Origin: Stictocephala bisonia
Taxonomy: Eukaryota; Arthropoda; Insecta; Hemiptera; Membracidae
Direction: 5' to 3'
Assembly (NCBI GenBank): GCA_035578905.1
Contig: JAQJVL010000152.1
Coordinates: forward strand, 558,001-622,000
DNA length: 64,000 nucleotides
Shown here piece after piece: positions 63,201 to 64,000 of this stretch; the first letter of the stretch is position 1, and each line of letters starts with the position of its first letter. The translations under genes were made by a program, and so were the position numbers. The notes under the pieces were generated by a model. That model ran no database searches. It saw only the letters and a list, made by a program, of their open reading frames with translations, and was not told the origin of the DNA.

Positions 63201-63793
63201 CTGCTAAGTAATTTAAACTATTATGTAATTTTATGAGTAAATTAATTGAAAAATTGAAATATATCAATAGAATACAACAAATAATATCAAAAGTAGTATG
63301 TACAAATTATTATACTAACTAAAACAGTGTAGACATAACTTTTATTTTGAGCGCCTTTTAAAGACACAACAAATGAAATGCTTTTCTTCACTATGTACAG
63401 GTTACGAAATTTGAAGTAGACTCGTAATACTGGGCTGTAGCTGTCATGTAATCAGATTAACCTGACTAGCTTAAAACATGTTGACCAACATGAGGTAACA
63501 GGCACAAAAGGCTCAAGTAGTTATATTGCCTGACAAAAAAATATATATATATTTACTTATTCATGATTCTTCTCTGTTCTAAATATCTACAAATAATGTC
63601 AGAACACACAGTTTGCTTACCTGAGATCATTGGTGTTATAACCCAGATTGAGGCCTGAGATGACATACCGTGCCAGGACACTTTTGACTGAAGTGATGGA
63701 GCTCTGCAAGAGCCACATTTCTAGAATGGAGATATCAACGTCACTGGGACACCAGAGAGCCACAGGCAACTCTTTCATCAGGTAACAACACAG
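4109..63793 (-). CDS. EPG5: EPG5-like autophagy tethering factor, eight central exons (partial gene)
   Basis: EPG5 is a very large cytosolic protein (about 2,580 residues in human) that acts as a Rab7 effector on late endosomes and lysosomes and promotes autophagosome-lysosome fusion. Eight minus-strand exons were found by reading between splice signals: 63793-63621, 49308-49185, 45643-45464, 43485-43407, 36246-36099, 33165-33022, 25559-25385 and 4354-4109. Their lengths (173, 124, 180, 79, 148, 144, 175, 246) join in phase without a stop into 423 codons. The blocks occur in the same order as in human EPG5 as I remember it, for example MAVYMSLQMTSLGH, GFALLSVLQSCHLHTAV and LSSLFSWVSG. No enzyme motif is seen, as expected for a helical scaffold. 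Start, stop, first and last exons are outside the window. Introns span 2 to 21 kb and are filled with transposons. The family call rests on remembered homology, so it is strong but not database-checked. Confidence 0.9.
4355..6597. other. Intronic, no gene recognised
   Basis: Start of the 21-kb EPG5 intron (4355-25384). The sequence is AT-rich. Two CCGG-containing patches near 5520 and 5800 (cccggcttattcccgg, taagccgggatt) may be ends of an old element, but I could not pair them convincingly. Confidence 0.4.
6598..7060. repeat. 24-bp minisatellite, about 19 copies
   Basis: Tandem copies of aataaccaatatattctata plus gatt. Most copies are identical. Variants are a gttc for attc change in at least three copies and one gattatt insertion-type variant near 6716. 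Because 24 is a multiple of three, all copies stay in one frame and create a long spurious minus-strand open frame (repeats of IYRIYWLL). The near-identity suggests recent expansion or strong homogenisation. Confidence 0.95.
7319..7739. mobile_element. MITE with GGGGCCATCC-type inverted repeats
   Basis: The left end GGGGCCATCCGTAAATTACG pairs with the right end, whose reverse complement is GGAGCCGTCCCTAAATTACA. The element is 421 bp, flanked on both sides by TAT (7316-7318, 7740-7742). The interior has C-rich tracts around 7440 and 7650-7710 and no transposase. GGGGCC-CCGTAAATTACGT ends recur in insect MITEs, but I do not assign a superfamily. Confidence 0.7.
7743..8400. other. Intronic, nothing recognised
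   Basis: Ordinary AT-rich sequence with a G-run near 8223. The left end of the neighbouring Helitron probably falls in or just after this stretch, but I could not place its CTRR end. Confidence 0.4.
8520..9530 (-). pseudogene. Helitron Pif1-family helicase remnant
   Basis: On the minus strand the sequence reads KLIIWDEVPMANKHSLMCIN and then FGGKIVILGGDLRQVLPVV. These are the Walker B (DE) and GGD-RQ-LPV motifs of the Pif1-like helicase in Helitrons. Further on, in shifting frames, come LTKNMRAN, EFTNFLLEIGNG, HAILALKNEHCDEIN, and near the end AQGQTIDRVGVY with PEPVFSHGHLYMAHRV, the terminal helicase motifs. Several frameshifts and stops separate the blocks, so no functional protein is made. 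The Walker A part would lie above 9530, where the minisatellite begins. Confidence 0.85.
9679..10190. repeat. 36-bp GC-rich minisatellite, locus 1 (inside the Helitron)
   Basis: About 14 units of the pattern gacccacccgcccacccata plus cacgtacagtggtatt. Sequence divergence between units is clear, and 10008-10045 carries a unit in inverted orientation (cgggtgggtgggtcaatacc). Single partial units lie nearby at about 10387-10408 and 10515. The unit is 36 bp, so long spurious frames appear on both strands. The array sits where the Rep region of the Helitron should be. Confidence 0.92.
10509..10958 (-). pseudogene. Helitron-like N-terminal domain fragment
   Basis: A minus-strand frame of 149 codons. 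Its first half reads FTVCCYDGKFKLPHSTTLEE and then LFSGNNERSQNFRANIH, which match the CC..GK..LP......L..LF.G....S..FR..IR segment before the Rep domain of animal Helitron proteins. The second half and the stop near the minisatellite do not resemble the family. I take them as sequence fused in by the internal deletion. Confidence 0.7.
11009..11056. repeat. Perfect 22-bp stem hairpin
   Basis: The arm tgacatctggagtagcatca plus ga is repeated exactly inverted after a 4-base loop (ggtt). It lies in the Helitron between the OTU and N-terminal blocks. A perfect 22-bp stem in such decayed surroundings suggests a recent event. Confidence 0.95.
11190..11771 (-). pseudogene. OTU-type cysteine protease region of the Helitron
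   Basis: On the minus strand VILGDCLFCAISHCLFRTVD followed by HHEVRLTAIDHI matches the D.(D)CLFRAIS......H..LR....H. signature of OTU proteases, with the Asp and nucleophile Cys kept. Further on, in shifted frames, come MSGNGQYAGYAELQSV and LLFSGNIDNGYYRCVL, the later OTU blocks; the usual catalytic His position is Tyr in DNGYY. Some animal Helitrons are known to carry OTU domains. Before it lies an imperfect repeat (NLMTCG, DLMTSH, NLMMCG). Stops after 11472 show decay. Confidence 0.75.
12618..13384. mobile_element. Long foldback MITE with TA target duplication
   Basis: A 767-bp element whose left half is the near reverse complement of its right half. It opens CAGGGTGTTTGAAAAGTGTG and closes with the complement (CAAGGTGTTTGAAAAGTGTG read inward). 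TA flanks both ends (12616-12617, 13385-13386). The arms are over 300 bp, meeting around 12965-13050. There is no transposase. TA target and GGGTGTTT ends suggest mobilisation by a mariner/Tc-type enzyme. Confidence 0.85.
13387..14530. other. Intronic, nothing recognised
   Basis: AT-rich sequence with only short chance frames, up to the second minisatellite locus. Confidence 0.5.
14538..14702. repeat. 36-bp GC-rich minisatellite, locus 2
   Basis: Five units, 36 bp each, of tacacgtacagtgatatcga plus cccacccaccctccct. It is the same family as locus 1, with CCTCCCTTA replacing CGCCCACCCATA in several units. Confidence 0.9.
14703..15706. other. Intronic, nothing recognised
   Basis: AT-rich sequence without a recognisable gene or terminus. 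Confidence 0.5.
15711..15982. mobile_element. Possible TTAA-flanked MITE
   Basis: TTAA at 15707-15710 is followed by CCCCTTAACAG. On the right CCGGTAAGGAG precedes TTAA at 15983-15986. The ends pair imperfectly (C-CCTTA). The 272-bp inside is less AT-rich than its surroundings. This fits a piggyBac-type non-autonomous element, but the inverted repeats are short. Confidence 0.45.
16434..16612. repeat. 36-bp GC-rich minisatellite, locus 3
   Basis: Five nearly identical 36-bp units: tactgacccacccgcccgcc plus catacaagcacggtgt. It is related to loci 1, 2 and 4, but with CGCCCGCCCATACAAGCACGG as the variable part. The near-identity of the units marks this as the most homogeneous array of the family in the window. 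Confidence 0.93.
16890..17283. mobile_element. MITE with about 34-bp imperfect inverted repeats
   Basis: The left end CAGTCCAGCCATTATAACTT then TACCTCTGAGG pairs with the right end, read inward as TACTCCAGCCCTTCTAACTT then TACCTCTGAAGG. TA lies outside both ends. It is 394 bp with no coding capacity. Confidence 0.7.
17284..17990. other. Intronic, nothing recognised
   Basis: AT-rich sequence with no recognisable feature. Confidence 0.5.
17991..18280. repeat. 52-bp tandem repeat, six copies
   Basis: Copies begin cctactatcagttgtacctg at 17991, 18041, 18093, 18145, 18197 and 18249. The first spacing is 50 and the others 52. The outer copies are the most diverged (acacaattgg, tactgtcagttgtacgtgac), as expected for an array homogenised from the middle. 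Confidence 0.95.
18281..21105. other. Intronic, no gene recognised
   Basis: AT-rich sequence. A minus-strand frame at 18897-19163 contains a hydrophobic run, but it lies out of order for EPG5 and matches nothing I know. Near 19870-20110 there is another chance frame. Confidence 0.45.
21106..21139. repeat. Interstitial (TTAGG)n array
   Basis: Six perfect TTAGG units plus TTAG. TTAGG is the ancestral arthropod telomere unit. Here it lies inside an intron, so it is not a chromosome end. Confidence 0.95.
21140..23230. other. Intronic; one unpaired TTAA-type end
   Basis: At 21927-22010 TTTAACCCTCACACTGGCATC is followed by short palindromic motifs (cgcccaaaaattgggtg). It resembles the left end of the TTAA elements elsewhere in the window, but no matching right end was found. 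The rest is AT-rich without recognisable genes. Confidence 0.4.
23240..23920 (+). pseudogene. Penelope-like element, GIY-YIG endonuclease remnant and 3' end
   Basis: From 23314 the plus strand reads SGIYRINCNDCNMFYIGQT, the GIY-YIG core with the CxxC insertion typical of Penelope-like elements. In shifted frames follow AFKNKKPERSNVAKHLLNCT and SLNKIDENVDIL, which fit the downstream S..A.HLL..H block. After it, the sequence around 23780 (gagtctgaggaaggtgagtg, taccgaaatcg) and ccaacacgtattatgctaat near 23895 look like the element's end. Reverse transcriptase is missing, and frames are broken. In an intact element the endonuclease would cut target DNA for retrotransposition. Confidence 0.75.
23921..25384. 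other. Intronic, nothing recognised
   Basis: AT-rich sequence up to exon G. A short (ATTAC)n run lies at about 24930-24955. Confidence 0.5.
25385..25559 (-). CDS. EPG5: EPG5 exon G
   Basis: A 175-bp exon between gttgcag and CAG|gtagtc, entered with one base of the split Arg codon and leaving in phase 0. It reads YNLMSCTPLAQLWFQSLCIV, then EEPSHASYLMDVVLSSAFF, and ends NLSQLLQ. It matches the VLEFWVQAL....QPILFLMDHLCKTAF block of human EPG5. The hydrophobic and aromatic positions are well kept, which argues that the exon is under selection. Confidence 0.9.
25560..25923. other. Intronic; short dispersed repeat
   Basis: Begins the 7.5-kb intron between exons F and G. The string ccaacacgtattatgctaat near 25777 repeats one found at about 23895, suggesting a second terminal scrap of the Penelope-like element. 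Confidence 0.45.
25926..28192 (-). mobile_element. Tigger/pogo DNA transposon, both ends present
   Basis: The left end CAGTAAAACCTCGCTAGCTC plus GACA pairs with the right end, which reads inward CAGTAAAACCTCGCTAACTC plus GACA: one mismatch in 24. The target duplication TA is at 25924-25925 and 28193-28194. It is 2,267 bp, about the usual length for Tigger elements. Inner sub-repeats with GTCGAG recur at both ends. It carries a broken transposase on the minus strand. Confidence 0.93.
26325..27791 (-). pseudogene. Tigger/pogo (CENP-B/jerky type) transposase, frameshifted
   Basis: Starting at Met 27791, residues about 20-65 form a psq-type helix-turn-helix (MELKFDALKRLEKGE, ALELNVGRSTVLGWKNKK). 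Residues about 95-160 form a CENP-B-type second HTH (SEALHQWFRVQR, NGWLFRWKQRYGV). The DDE domain has Asp in YNCDESGLNYRMLP and, after a frameshift near 26950, Asp in VLLLDNATTHPD. The third acidic region (DLSKLKKIDLLDVIGWLNQC) lies in another frame. A stop and shift near 26730 separate the acidic C-terminal tail (26579-26325). It would bind the GTCGAG-bearing ends and cut at TA, but as it stands it is inactive. Confidence 0.9.
28195..29860. other. Intronic; polypyrimidine tract
   Basis: A C/T-rich stretch at about 28440-28555 (ctcttcctccctccctcctc) stands out from the AT-rich surroundings. No gene or terminus was recognised. Confidence 0.45.
29860..32125 (+). pseudogene. 5'-truncated LINE with broken reverse transcriptase
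   Basis: A non-LTR element in several frames. Blocks in order are a coiled linker (29865-30430), PITSVIP-position decay around 30790, then KKQHGFLKGKSTISAITN, STVLLDYSKAFDCLGHDL (first catalytic Asp), GIGFQGKARHWVASYLKGR, VKRGVPQGS, TMYADNTTLVLK, and the thumb and tail (KLLGITIDADLSW, RRALDYHLPPHHT). The catalytic box is YADN instead of YADD. Frame changes occur near 30420, 30810, 31190 and 31580. The endonuclease is missing, so the copy is 5'-truncated. It ends with aaataaagatatattctaat at about 32125. The clade is probably in the CR1/Jockey group. Confidence 0.88.
32126..33021. other. Intronic; possible LINE 3' tail
   Basis: At 32575-32655 gagaaagggcaatgaggccc precedes aacttcgcctttttgtaaat and ends in aataaagaaattttc. 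The small hairpin plus polyadenylation signal resembles a LINE 3' end, without coding sequence. The remainder is unremarkable. Confidence 0.35.
33022..33165 (-). CDS. EPG5: EPG5 exon F
   Basis: A 144-bp exon between catttgtgcag and CAG|gtaagt. After completing the Lys codon it reads FRSIVLSLLSADRTFFKSAK and later EILQQFGDMIQYHLENYS. It corresponds to the L.N.LLFLHLDSG...V..KVAQHL region of vertebrate EPG5. It leaves with two bases (AG) of a split Arg codon. The next block in the window is about 20 residues closer than in human EPG5, so a small exon could be missing in the next intron. Confidence 0.88.
33659..34928 (+). mobile_element. mariner-like (IS630/Tc1 group) element with 100-bp inverted repeats
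   Basis: Ends CCGGGTGTTTCAAAATGAAT, continuing AGCGGGGTTTTA. The inverted repeats are about 105 bp and differ at only a few positions, running to the aaactcaaacagtttt motif. The target duplication TA is at 33657-33658 and 34929-34930. It is 1,270 bp. Both termini are well kept, so it could be moved by a related enzyme even though its own gene is broken. Confidence 0.93.
33828..34809 (+). pseudogene. mariner-like transposase with internal deletion and stop
   Basis: From Met 33828 the protein reads MATKEQKAFCVLQFAKTESV, then a helix-turn-helix ending DNNIRRWYHQFEDTGCLCKG, a linker with GRPRTSEESVEQVR, and a second HTH (SRELAIPVTTVWRVLRRR, other frame from 34064). Catalytic blocks are VVFSDESTFHLSG, QDGAPPHWHNEV and WPPRSPDLTPCDFYLW, a DDD set. 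Faults are a frameshift near 34060, loss of about 30 codons after HNVRIF (34320-34350), and a TAG just before QDGAPPHW at 34466-34468. The last block ends RVTNGAHVEHL and a stop at 34807. The enzyme class inserts at TA. Confidence 0.9.
34931..36098. other. Intronic, nothing recognised
   Basis: AT-rich sequence between the mariner-like element and exon E. A short self-complementary motif aaatggcagccatttt lies near 35045. Confidence 0.5.
36099..36246 (-). CDS. EPG5: EPG5 exon E
   Basis: A 148-bp exon between tttgtgcag and gtaagt, a consensus donor. Two bases complete the Gly codon of exon D, then it reads HCVPLIFNRGFALLSVLQSC and HLHTAVISLLQHLVPLFLDC. It aligns to the GIPLLGILVQSRHLRTVVH.L...LPLF region of vertebrate EPG5. 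It leaves with two bases of a Lys codon. The frame is open only when read this way. Confidence 0.9.
36247..39543. other. Intronic; short Tigger-like end and a GC hairpin
   Basis: First part of the 7.2-kb intron between exons D and E. At 37106-37136 a 10-bp GC stem (cgccccgtgc / gcacggggcg) stands in AT-rich DNA. At 38606-38690 tagaacctcgcttaaccgac resembles the end of a pogo/Tigger element, but no partner end was found. No gene was recognised. Confidence 0.45.
39544..39949. mobile_element. MITE-like segment bounded by inverted repeats
   Basis: The left arm agaaaaggaacctcttgtcg is complementary to the right arm cgacaagaggtccctttt. The 406-bp span has no coding capacity. The target duplication was not clear, so the class is open. 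Confidence 0.5.
39950..42085. other. Intronic, no gene recognised
   Basis: Mostly AT-rich. A GC-richer patch at about 40910-41060 (with gcgcggccgctaggcctcgc) might be the promoter end of an element, but I found no coding sequence or repeat to support that. Confidence 0.4.
42090..43090 (+). mobile_element. piggyBac-type deletion derivative
   Basis: TTAA lies on both sides (42086-42089, 43091-43094). The left end CCCTTTTACCGCTGACGTCC pairs with the right end read inward CCCTTTTGCCGCTGGCCGCT. Subterminal palindromes gacgtcctttaaaaaagacg and gacgtccttataaaaggacg follow the left end. It is 1,001 bp and keeps only the C-terminal end of the transposase. Confidence 0.9.
42195..42485 (+). pseudogene. 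piggyBac transposase C-terminal fragment with zinc finger
   Basis: The frame contains KPLSRLAFQVSIIEAITEEW, matching the last helices of piggyBac transposases. The cysteine-rich domain follows: NCSVCSAQ, FACKSCNKGVHPLCLTKHRC and stop. All catalytic blocks are deleted. Cys and His spacing is complete, so this zinc finger could fold, but no evidence of expression is visible. Confidence 0.85.
43095..43406. other. Intronic, nothing recognised
   Basis: AT-rich sequence between the piggyBac derivative and exon D. Confidence 0.5.
43407..43485 (-). CDS. EPG5: EPG5 exon D (short)
   Basis: A 79-bp exon, phase 0 in and 1 out, too short to be found by open-frame length alone. It reads EVELITKHLKSHQAMAVYMS and then LQMTSL, and its last base begins a Gly codon. 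The acceptor is tcctgcag, written tattgcag on the coding strand, and the donor is CTAG|gtctgt. The MAVYMSLQMTSLG stretch matches the GCYLALSMTAVGH-type block of human EPG5, which supports both the frame and the small exon. Confidence 0.86.
43486..45392. other. Intronic; unexplained GC-richer block
   Basis: The intron between exons C and D. A block at about 44640-44960 is much richer in GC than its surroundings, with an open plus-strand frame of 101 codons (for example EADQESVTRRRWRCPEMQSG). I do not recognise it, and no element ends were found around it. Confidence 0.4.
45393..45456. repeat. 26-bp inverted repeat beside the exon C donor
   Basis: The arms aatattaaagaagagaattg plus gatatt and aatatccaatcctctttttt plus aatatt pair at 24 of 26 positions with a 12-base loop. 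In the EPG5 transcript the stem starts just inside the intron, one base after the gtacgt donor. Confidence 0.92.
45464..45643 (-). CDS. EPG5: EPG5 exon C
   Basis: A 180-bp exon in phase 0 at both ends (60 codons). It starts VTGSLSTGTSPEQTLLSW and continues LWQMALRLRLHLLDQ, ending IESGAP. It corresponds to the W.W.L.LRLKLH region of vertebrate EPG5. The acceptor is ttgcctgttaaag, chosen because it gives the family spacing after FKQ. The donor is the slightly unusual CCA|gtacgt. A strong inverted repeat begins seven intron bases after the exon and may matter for splicing; it is listed separately. Confidence 0.87.
45644..47800. other. Intronic, no gene recognised
   Basis: A GC-richer patch near 47300-47370 and the string tctgaggatggtaaacatg near 47705 suggest the end of a Penelope-like or other element, in line with the inverted-repeat element that follows. 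The rest is AT-rich. Confidence 0.4.
47803..48970. mobile_element. Inverted-repeat element hosting a hAT insertion
   Basis: The left arm atccagatggattacttgag, tttcgag, gtgattacctaatcatcaga (interrupted by the hAT at 47865-48652) and ttcttta-gaagttaagttga is matched in reverse by tcaacttaacttctaaagga, tctgatgatgaggtaatcac and ctcgaaactcaagtaatcca at 48860-48935. The arms total over 100 bp once the insertion is ignored. There is no coding sequence. Its class is uncertain; the CTGATGATGAGGTAATCACCTCGAAA style resembles terminal repeats of Penelope-like elements. Confidence 0.7.
47865..48652. mobile_element. Non-autonomous hAT element with 8-bp target duplication
   Basis: The ends TAGAGATGTGCCAAA and, read inward, TAGGGATGTGCCAAA are flanked by GTTTCGAG at 47857-47864 and 48653-48660. 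The 788-bp interior is full of aagctgctta-type motifs on both sides. The right part is duplicated in tandem: gcatcgcaacagtgcaagag occurs near 48218 and again near 48438, each followed by the same sequence and an end-like cacatccctag. There is no transposase frame. Confidence 0.93.
48971..49184. other. Intronic; repeat tail
   Basis: ctgtgacgttcactgttttg and ccaacacataaaatgctaac (49080-49125) resemble the segment at 23860-23910 near the Penelope-like relic. They are probably a second copy of that element's terminus. Confidence 0.45.
49185..49308 (-). CDS. EPG5: EPG5 exon B
   Basis: A 124-bp exon entered with one base of a split codon and leaving in phase 0. It reads HELFLARSVHVNIAMLILK and then VAVQFCPQAPPEGTT, ending FKQ. 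The acceptor is tatatttcag and the donor CAG|gtaaaa. The SVHVNIAMLILK stretch corresponds to the conserved AVHSEVAL.VLKAYQ-type helix of animal EPG5. It follows directly on exon A in the protein. Confidence 0.88.
49309..49906. other. Intronic, nothing recognised
   Basis: Start of the 14.3-kb intron between exons A and B. AT-rich sequence. Confidence 0.5.
49911..50836. mobile_element. TTAA-flanked piggyBac-type non-autonomous element
   Basis: TTAA lies on both sides (49907-49910, 50837-50840). The ends CCCTTTCCGTACCAGAC and, read inward, CCCTTTCCATACCAGAC differ at one of 17 positions. Subterminal palindromic motifs gacgtgcgcatttgcgcacg and gacgtgcgcacgctagcg follow the left end. It is 926 bp without a recognisable transposase. 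Confidence 0.9.
50841..53204. other. Intronic, no gene recognised
   Basis: AT-rich sequence. A plus-strand frame at 52756-53010 has a basic, LINE-tail-like composition (HYNNHGTLILKRRTPSLFNS), but the match is too weak to call. Confidence 0.4.
53590..53931 (-). pseudogene. LINE ORF2 C-terminal tail
   Basis: Reads HRLLSHMLRNLAKTVNSDVL, YYGLVYPYLAYAVPIGEM, FYFILKKAIRVIF and later KVLTFPSLFILE, the thumb and post-RT region typical of CR1/Jockey-type LINEs (Y....PYL.Y....W followed by LQKKAIR). It continues the reading at 54490-54710 across the plus-strand insertion. Confidence 0.8.
53921..54484 (+). mobile_element. Plus-strand LINE tail inserted in the larger LINE
   Basis: Reads KILKLQIKALRTILRLKSDD, HLTKLRILTVHSQYIFDTVT and then RNLKTLNEVQSYNTRNK, a LINE ORF2 tail. 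It ends in aattttgactttgact, a simple tail. It separates SRKV from HRLLSHML in the host LINE. The flanking strings tacctttt and tacctttc may be the target duplication. Confidence 0.75.
54490..54710 (-). pseudogene. LINE ORF2 segment after the RT active site
   Basis: On the minus strand LLQWFQENMLSINTQKTQLL, FSVSKTNKHSSPL, YRSDKVKFLGIVVDEGLDFY and HLDYVSRKV follow in order. These are the N..KT......F, KFLG...D..L.W..H and L..K blocks that come after the FADD motif. It joins 55.65 kb upstream and 53.93 kb downstream in element order. Confidence 0.8.
54712..55655 (+). mobile_element. Second plus-strand LINE tail
   Basis: Codes for HNTRYANKVGIITINHYKSL, HVLFRNFRTQFVSHT and FKKRLKSWLYLLSDEET, the end of a LINE ORF2. 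Its 3' UTR has a hairpin (gagcctac ... gtaggctc at about 55274-55320) and ends aaataaagtgattttgattt. It interrupts the large LINE just after its FADDTSLSLS block. Confidence 0.8.
55650..56385 (-). pseudogene. LINE reverse transcriptase, palm with FADD
   Basis: On the minus strand, in order: LTKPLKHLVNHSFITGHF, LKLSIVKPILKSGD, STTSTISKIFEKLALSRLLK, SSSQHGFMKQKNTTTA, MYNIGIRGLALDWFASYLRG, LRGVPQGSILGPILFLLYVN, and CQFADDTSLSLS. The YADD-type box (FADD) and GVPQGS are intact, unlike those of the LINE at 30 kb. Frame breaks and a stop after LLNYTVK remain. The upstream part (KKSAGYDHLSSYVI) lies beyond the hAT at about 58740. Confidence 0.88.
56394..58726. mobile_element. 2.3-kb hAT element without recognised transposase
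   Basis: The ends TAGGGGTGTGCGAGTA are perfect inverted repeats of 16 bp. The target duplication TTAATAAC is exact (56386-56393, 58727-58734). Inside both ends are clustered actcga/tcgagt motifs (for example tactcgaaacttcgagtatt, tcgactcggctcgaac), likely transposase binding sites. The longest internal frames (about 60-70 codons) match nothing I know. It splits the reverse transcriptase of the large LINE between SYVI and DELT. Confidence 0.95.
58735..59055 (-). pseudogene. LINE ORF2 linker between endonuclease and RT
   Basis: Reads LLSRERWLEMIRATDMDGKY, FDISFPLKRKQNKFSNNKKV, then KKSAGYDHLSSYVI, where the K.AGYD....I motif opens the reverse transcriptase. The frame runs on into the hAT end, giving a spurious tail. 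Confidence 0.82.
59075..59780 (-). pseudogene. LINE APE-type endonuclease
   Basis: On the minus strand: KLTHQNIRSLNNKIDLLEVF (metal-binding Asn region), LCLTEHALKDYQIE (catalytic Glu), a frameshifted middle, VIVIGDFNIDLSKGS (GDFN), SQSLIDHVF and LSDHYAQTAI (terminal SDH). The set of motifs is complete, but at least two frameshifts (near 59570 and 59420) inactivate it. The enzyme nicks target DNA to prime reverse transcription. Confidence 0.88.
59883..60135. mobile_element. 253-bp TTAA-flanked MITE with 34-bp inverted repeats
   Basis: TTAA lies on both sides (59879-59882, 60136-60139). The left end CACATTGACTGCGGACTACT continues TCTTTATACGTAGT, and the right end read inward CACGTTGACTGCGGACTACT continues the same way: one mismatch in 34. 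The motif gcgcgcgtagcggactactt occurs again internally in both orientations. It is inserted in the large LINE between ORF1 and ORF2. Confidence 0.92.
60149..60375 (-). mobile_element. (AAT)n-tailed retroelement fragment
   Basis: On the minus strand the fragment ends tacaataaagaaatt followed by (ATT)n, about 17 units on the window strand at 60149-60203. The short body (to about 60375) is a truncated LINE or SINE. It separates parts of ORF1 from ORF2 in the large LINE. Confidence 0.6.
60382..61010 (-). pseudogene. LINE ORF1 SGNH/GDSL-esterase region
   Basis: On the minus strand ITLFPDSVFVTSAAEALL (block I position, usually GDS), VVGWVKPNAKWRMLIEGVMN, DDCIIILGGTNNIVNG (GGTNN, block III type), RILLVGLPLRHDNP, and FFTRHGLHLNWRGKQRLSNI (block V with the catalytic His). 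This is the SGNH-hydrolase-like region known from ORF1 of CR1-like and related LINEs, where it is thought to help bind membranes or RNA. A frame change at about 60905 separates the first block from the rest. Confidence 0.8.
61044..61255. repeat. 36-bp GC-rich minisatellite, locus 4 (inside LINE ORF1)
   Basis: Six units of gacccacccgcccacccata plus cacgtacagtggtgat. It belongs to the same family as the arrays at 9.7, 14.5 and 16.4 kb. It sits between the Ulp1-like and SGNH regions of the large LINE. Confidence 0.93.
61347..62221 (-). pseudogene. LINE ORF1 N-terminal part with Ulp1-like (C48) cysteine protease region
   Basis: ATG at 62221 opens MEDSTLQSYFSFFNG. After a frameshift near 62095 the frame reads HKFFFCCVNNSKI, DSGNHWSLLFLDV (catalytic His), SAFHIDSLAG (Asp), then VSCPQQNNNFECGLNVLIYS (oxyanion Gln and nucleophile Cys). 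This is the HW...D...Q....CG arrangement of Ulp1/SENP peptidases, which cleave SUMO or NEDD8-like conjugates. Downstream are a linker with GLDGGCGNEWKTVRSNKNKR and TNRFSALSED, a motif of LINE ORF1 proteins, and a stop at 61347. The adjacency to the SGNH region in the same orientation argues they belong to one ORF1. It is broken here by a frameshift and the minisatellite. Confidence 0.75.
62263..62460. mobile_element. Near-perfect palindromic foldback element
   Basis: The left arm taactagaatctacattttc, cggtgacaactgcgtcaagg, tactatctacaatatttaca and onward is mirrored by the right arm ending gattctagtta. The arms are about 90 bp with roughly 95 percent pairing and a loop of about 20 bases (gacagatactgaatggagat). 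Both strands therefore encode nearly the same short frame. It lies just upstream of the large LINE's ATG. Confidence 0.9.
62685..62850 (-). mobile_element. 5'-truncated LINE 3' end
   Basis: On the minus strand aggacttattagtcct (hairpin), ctaagttcgccaattg and acaataaagccattattatt form a typical LINE 3' end with an (ATT)n tail. No coding sequence remains. Confidence 0.55.
62851..63620. other. Intronic, nothing recognised
   Basis: AT-rich sequence up to exon A. Confidence 0.5.
63621..63793 (-). CDS. EPG5: EPG5 exon A (most 5' exon in the window)
   Basis: A 173-bp exon, phase 0 in and 2 out. It reads LCCYLMKELPVALW, then ISILEMWLLQSS, then SVLARYVISGLNLGYN. The donor is CAG|gtaagc, and the acceptor chosen is gttgccag at 63794-63797. 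That acceptor is the least certain border of the eight, because only its own frame supports it. The ISGLNLGY block lines up with the EGLNWGY-type block of vertebrate EPG5. The split codon (AG|T, Ser) is completed by the next exon 14 kb away. Confidence 0.82.
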
Positions 63794-64000
63794 CTGGCAA
63801 CACACAAGTTACCACAGCTAGTTAAGTTCTCTTTAAAACAAAAATTATTAACATCTAAACAAAGGATTCCCAAGTGTTTCATTTCATTTAAATCCGCAGA
63901 GCATACAATATCTTATGGTTTGGGATATACAGAAAAACCTAATAGTATGTTAAATTACTAAAACTTATGTGTGATTGGTAGAAAATATTTGGAGATTTCC

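Overview
The window is eukaryotic nuclear DNA, AT-rich and packed with transposable elements. It most likely comes from an insect. Supporting signs are a short interstitial (TTAGG)n array (the arthropod telomere unit), BEL/Pao, piggyBac, Tigger, mariner-like, hAT, Helitron, Penelope-like and LINE remains of insect type, and one host gene with very long introns. A hemipteran is a reasonable guess, but nothing here proves the order.

The only host gene I can support is on the minus strand and runs through almost the whole window. Eight exons encode a central part of EPG5 (ectopic P-granules 5), a large autophagy tether. In transcription order they are 63793-63621, 49308-49185, 45643-45464, 43485-43407, 36246-36099, 33165-33022, 25559-25385 and 4354-4109. 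Every exon has AG/GT borders, all phases join, and together they give 423 codons that follow the order of the human protein. The 5' exons lie beyond base 64000 and the 3' exons before base 1. Everything else is intronic to this gene.

Layout. 1-1641: 3' end of a BEL/Pao retrotransposon (integrase and 3' LTR), inserted in a piggyBac transposase whose remainder runs to 3272 beside a TTAA. 6598-7060: 24-bp minisatellite. 7319-7739: MITE. About 8400-12432: decayed Helitron (OTU protease, Helitron N-terminal block, Pif1 helicase) whose Rep region is replaced by a 36-bp GC-rich minisatellite. 12618-13384: long foldback MITE. 14.5 and 16.4 kb: more copies of the same minisatellite. 15.7 and 16.9 kb: MITEs. 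17991-18280: 52-bp tandem array. 21106-21139: (TTAGG)n. 23.2-23.9 kb: Penelope-like endonuclease relic. 25926-28192: full-length Tigger/pogo element. 29.86-32.1 kb: 5'-truncated LINE. 33659-34928: mariner-like element with long inverted repeats. 42090-43090, 49911-50836 and 59883-60135: TTAA-flanked piggyBac-type derivatives. 47865-48652: hAT element inside an inverted-repeat element. 53.2-62.2 kb: a minus-strand LINE with Ulp1-like protease and SGNH esterase regions, broken by at least six later insertions, including a 2.3-kb hAT element with a perfect 8-bp target duplication.

No RNA genes, CRISPR arrays or bacterial-type operons were seen. All transposon proteins look broken except the integrase fragment at the left edge. 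The most interesting items are the LINE with Ulp1-like plus SGNH regions, the nested insertion record, the OTU-bearing Helitron with a minisatellite in its deletion scar, the dispersal of one 36-bp minisatellite to four loci, and a hairpin next to an EPG5 splice donor.
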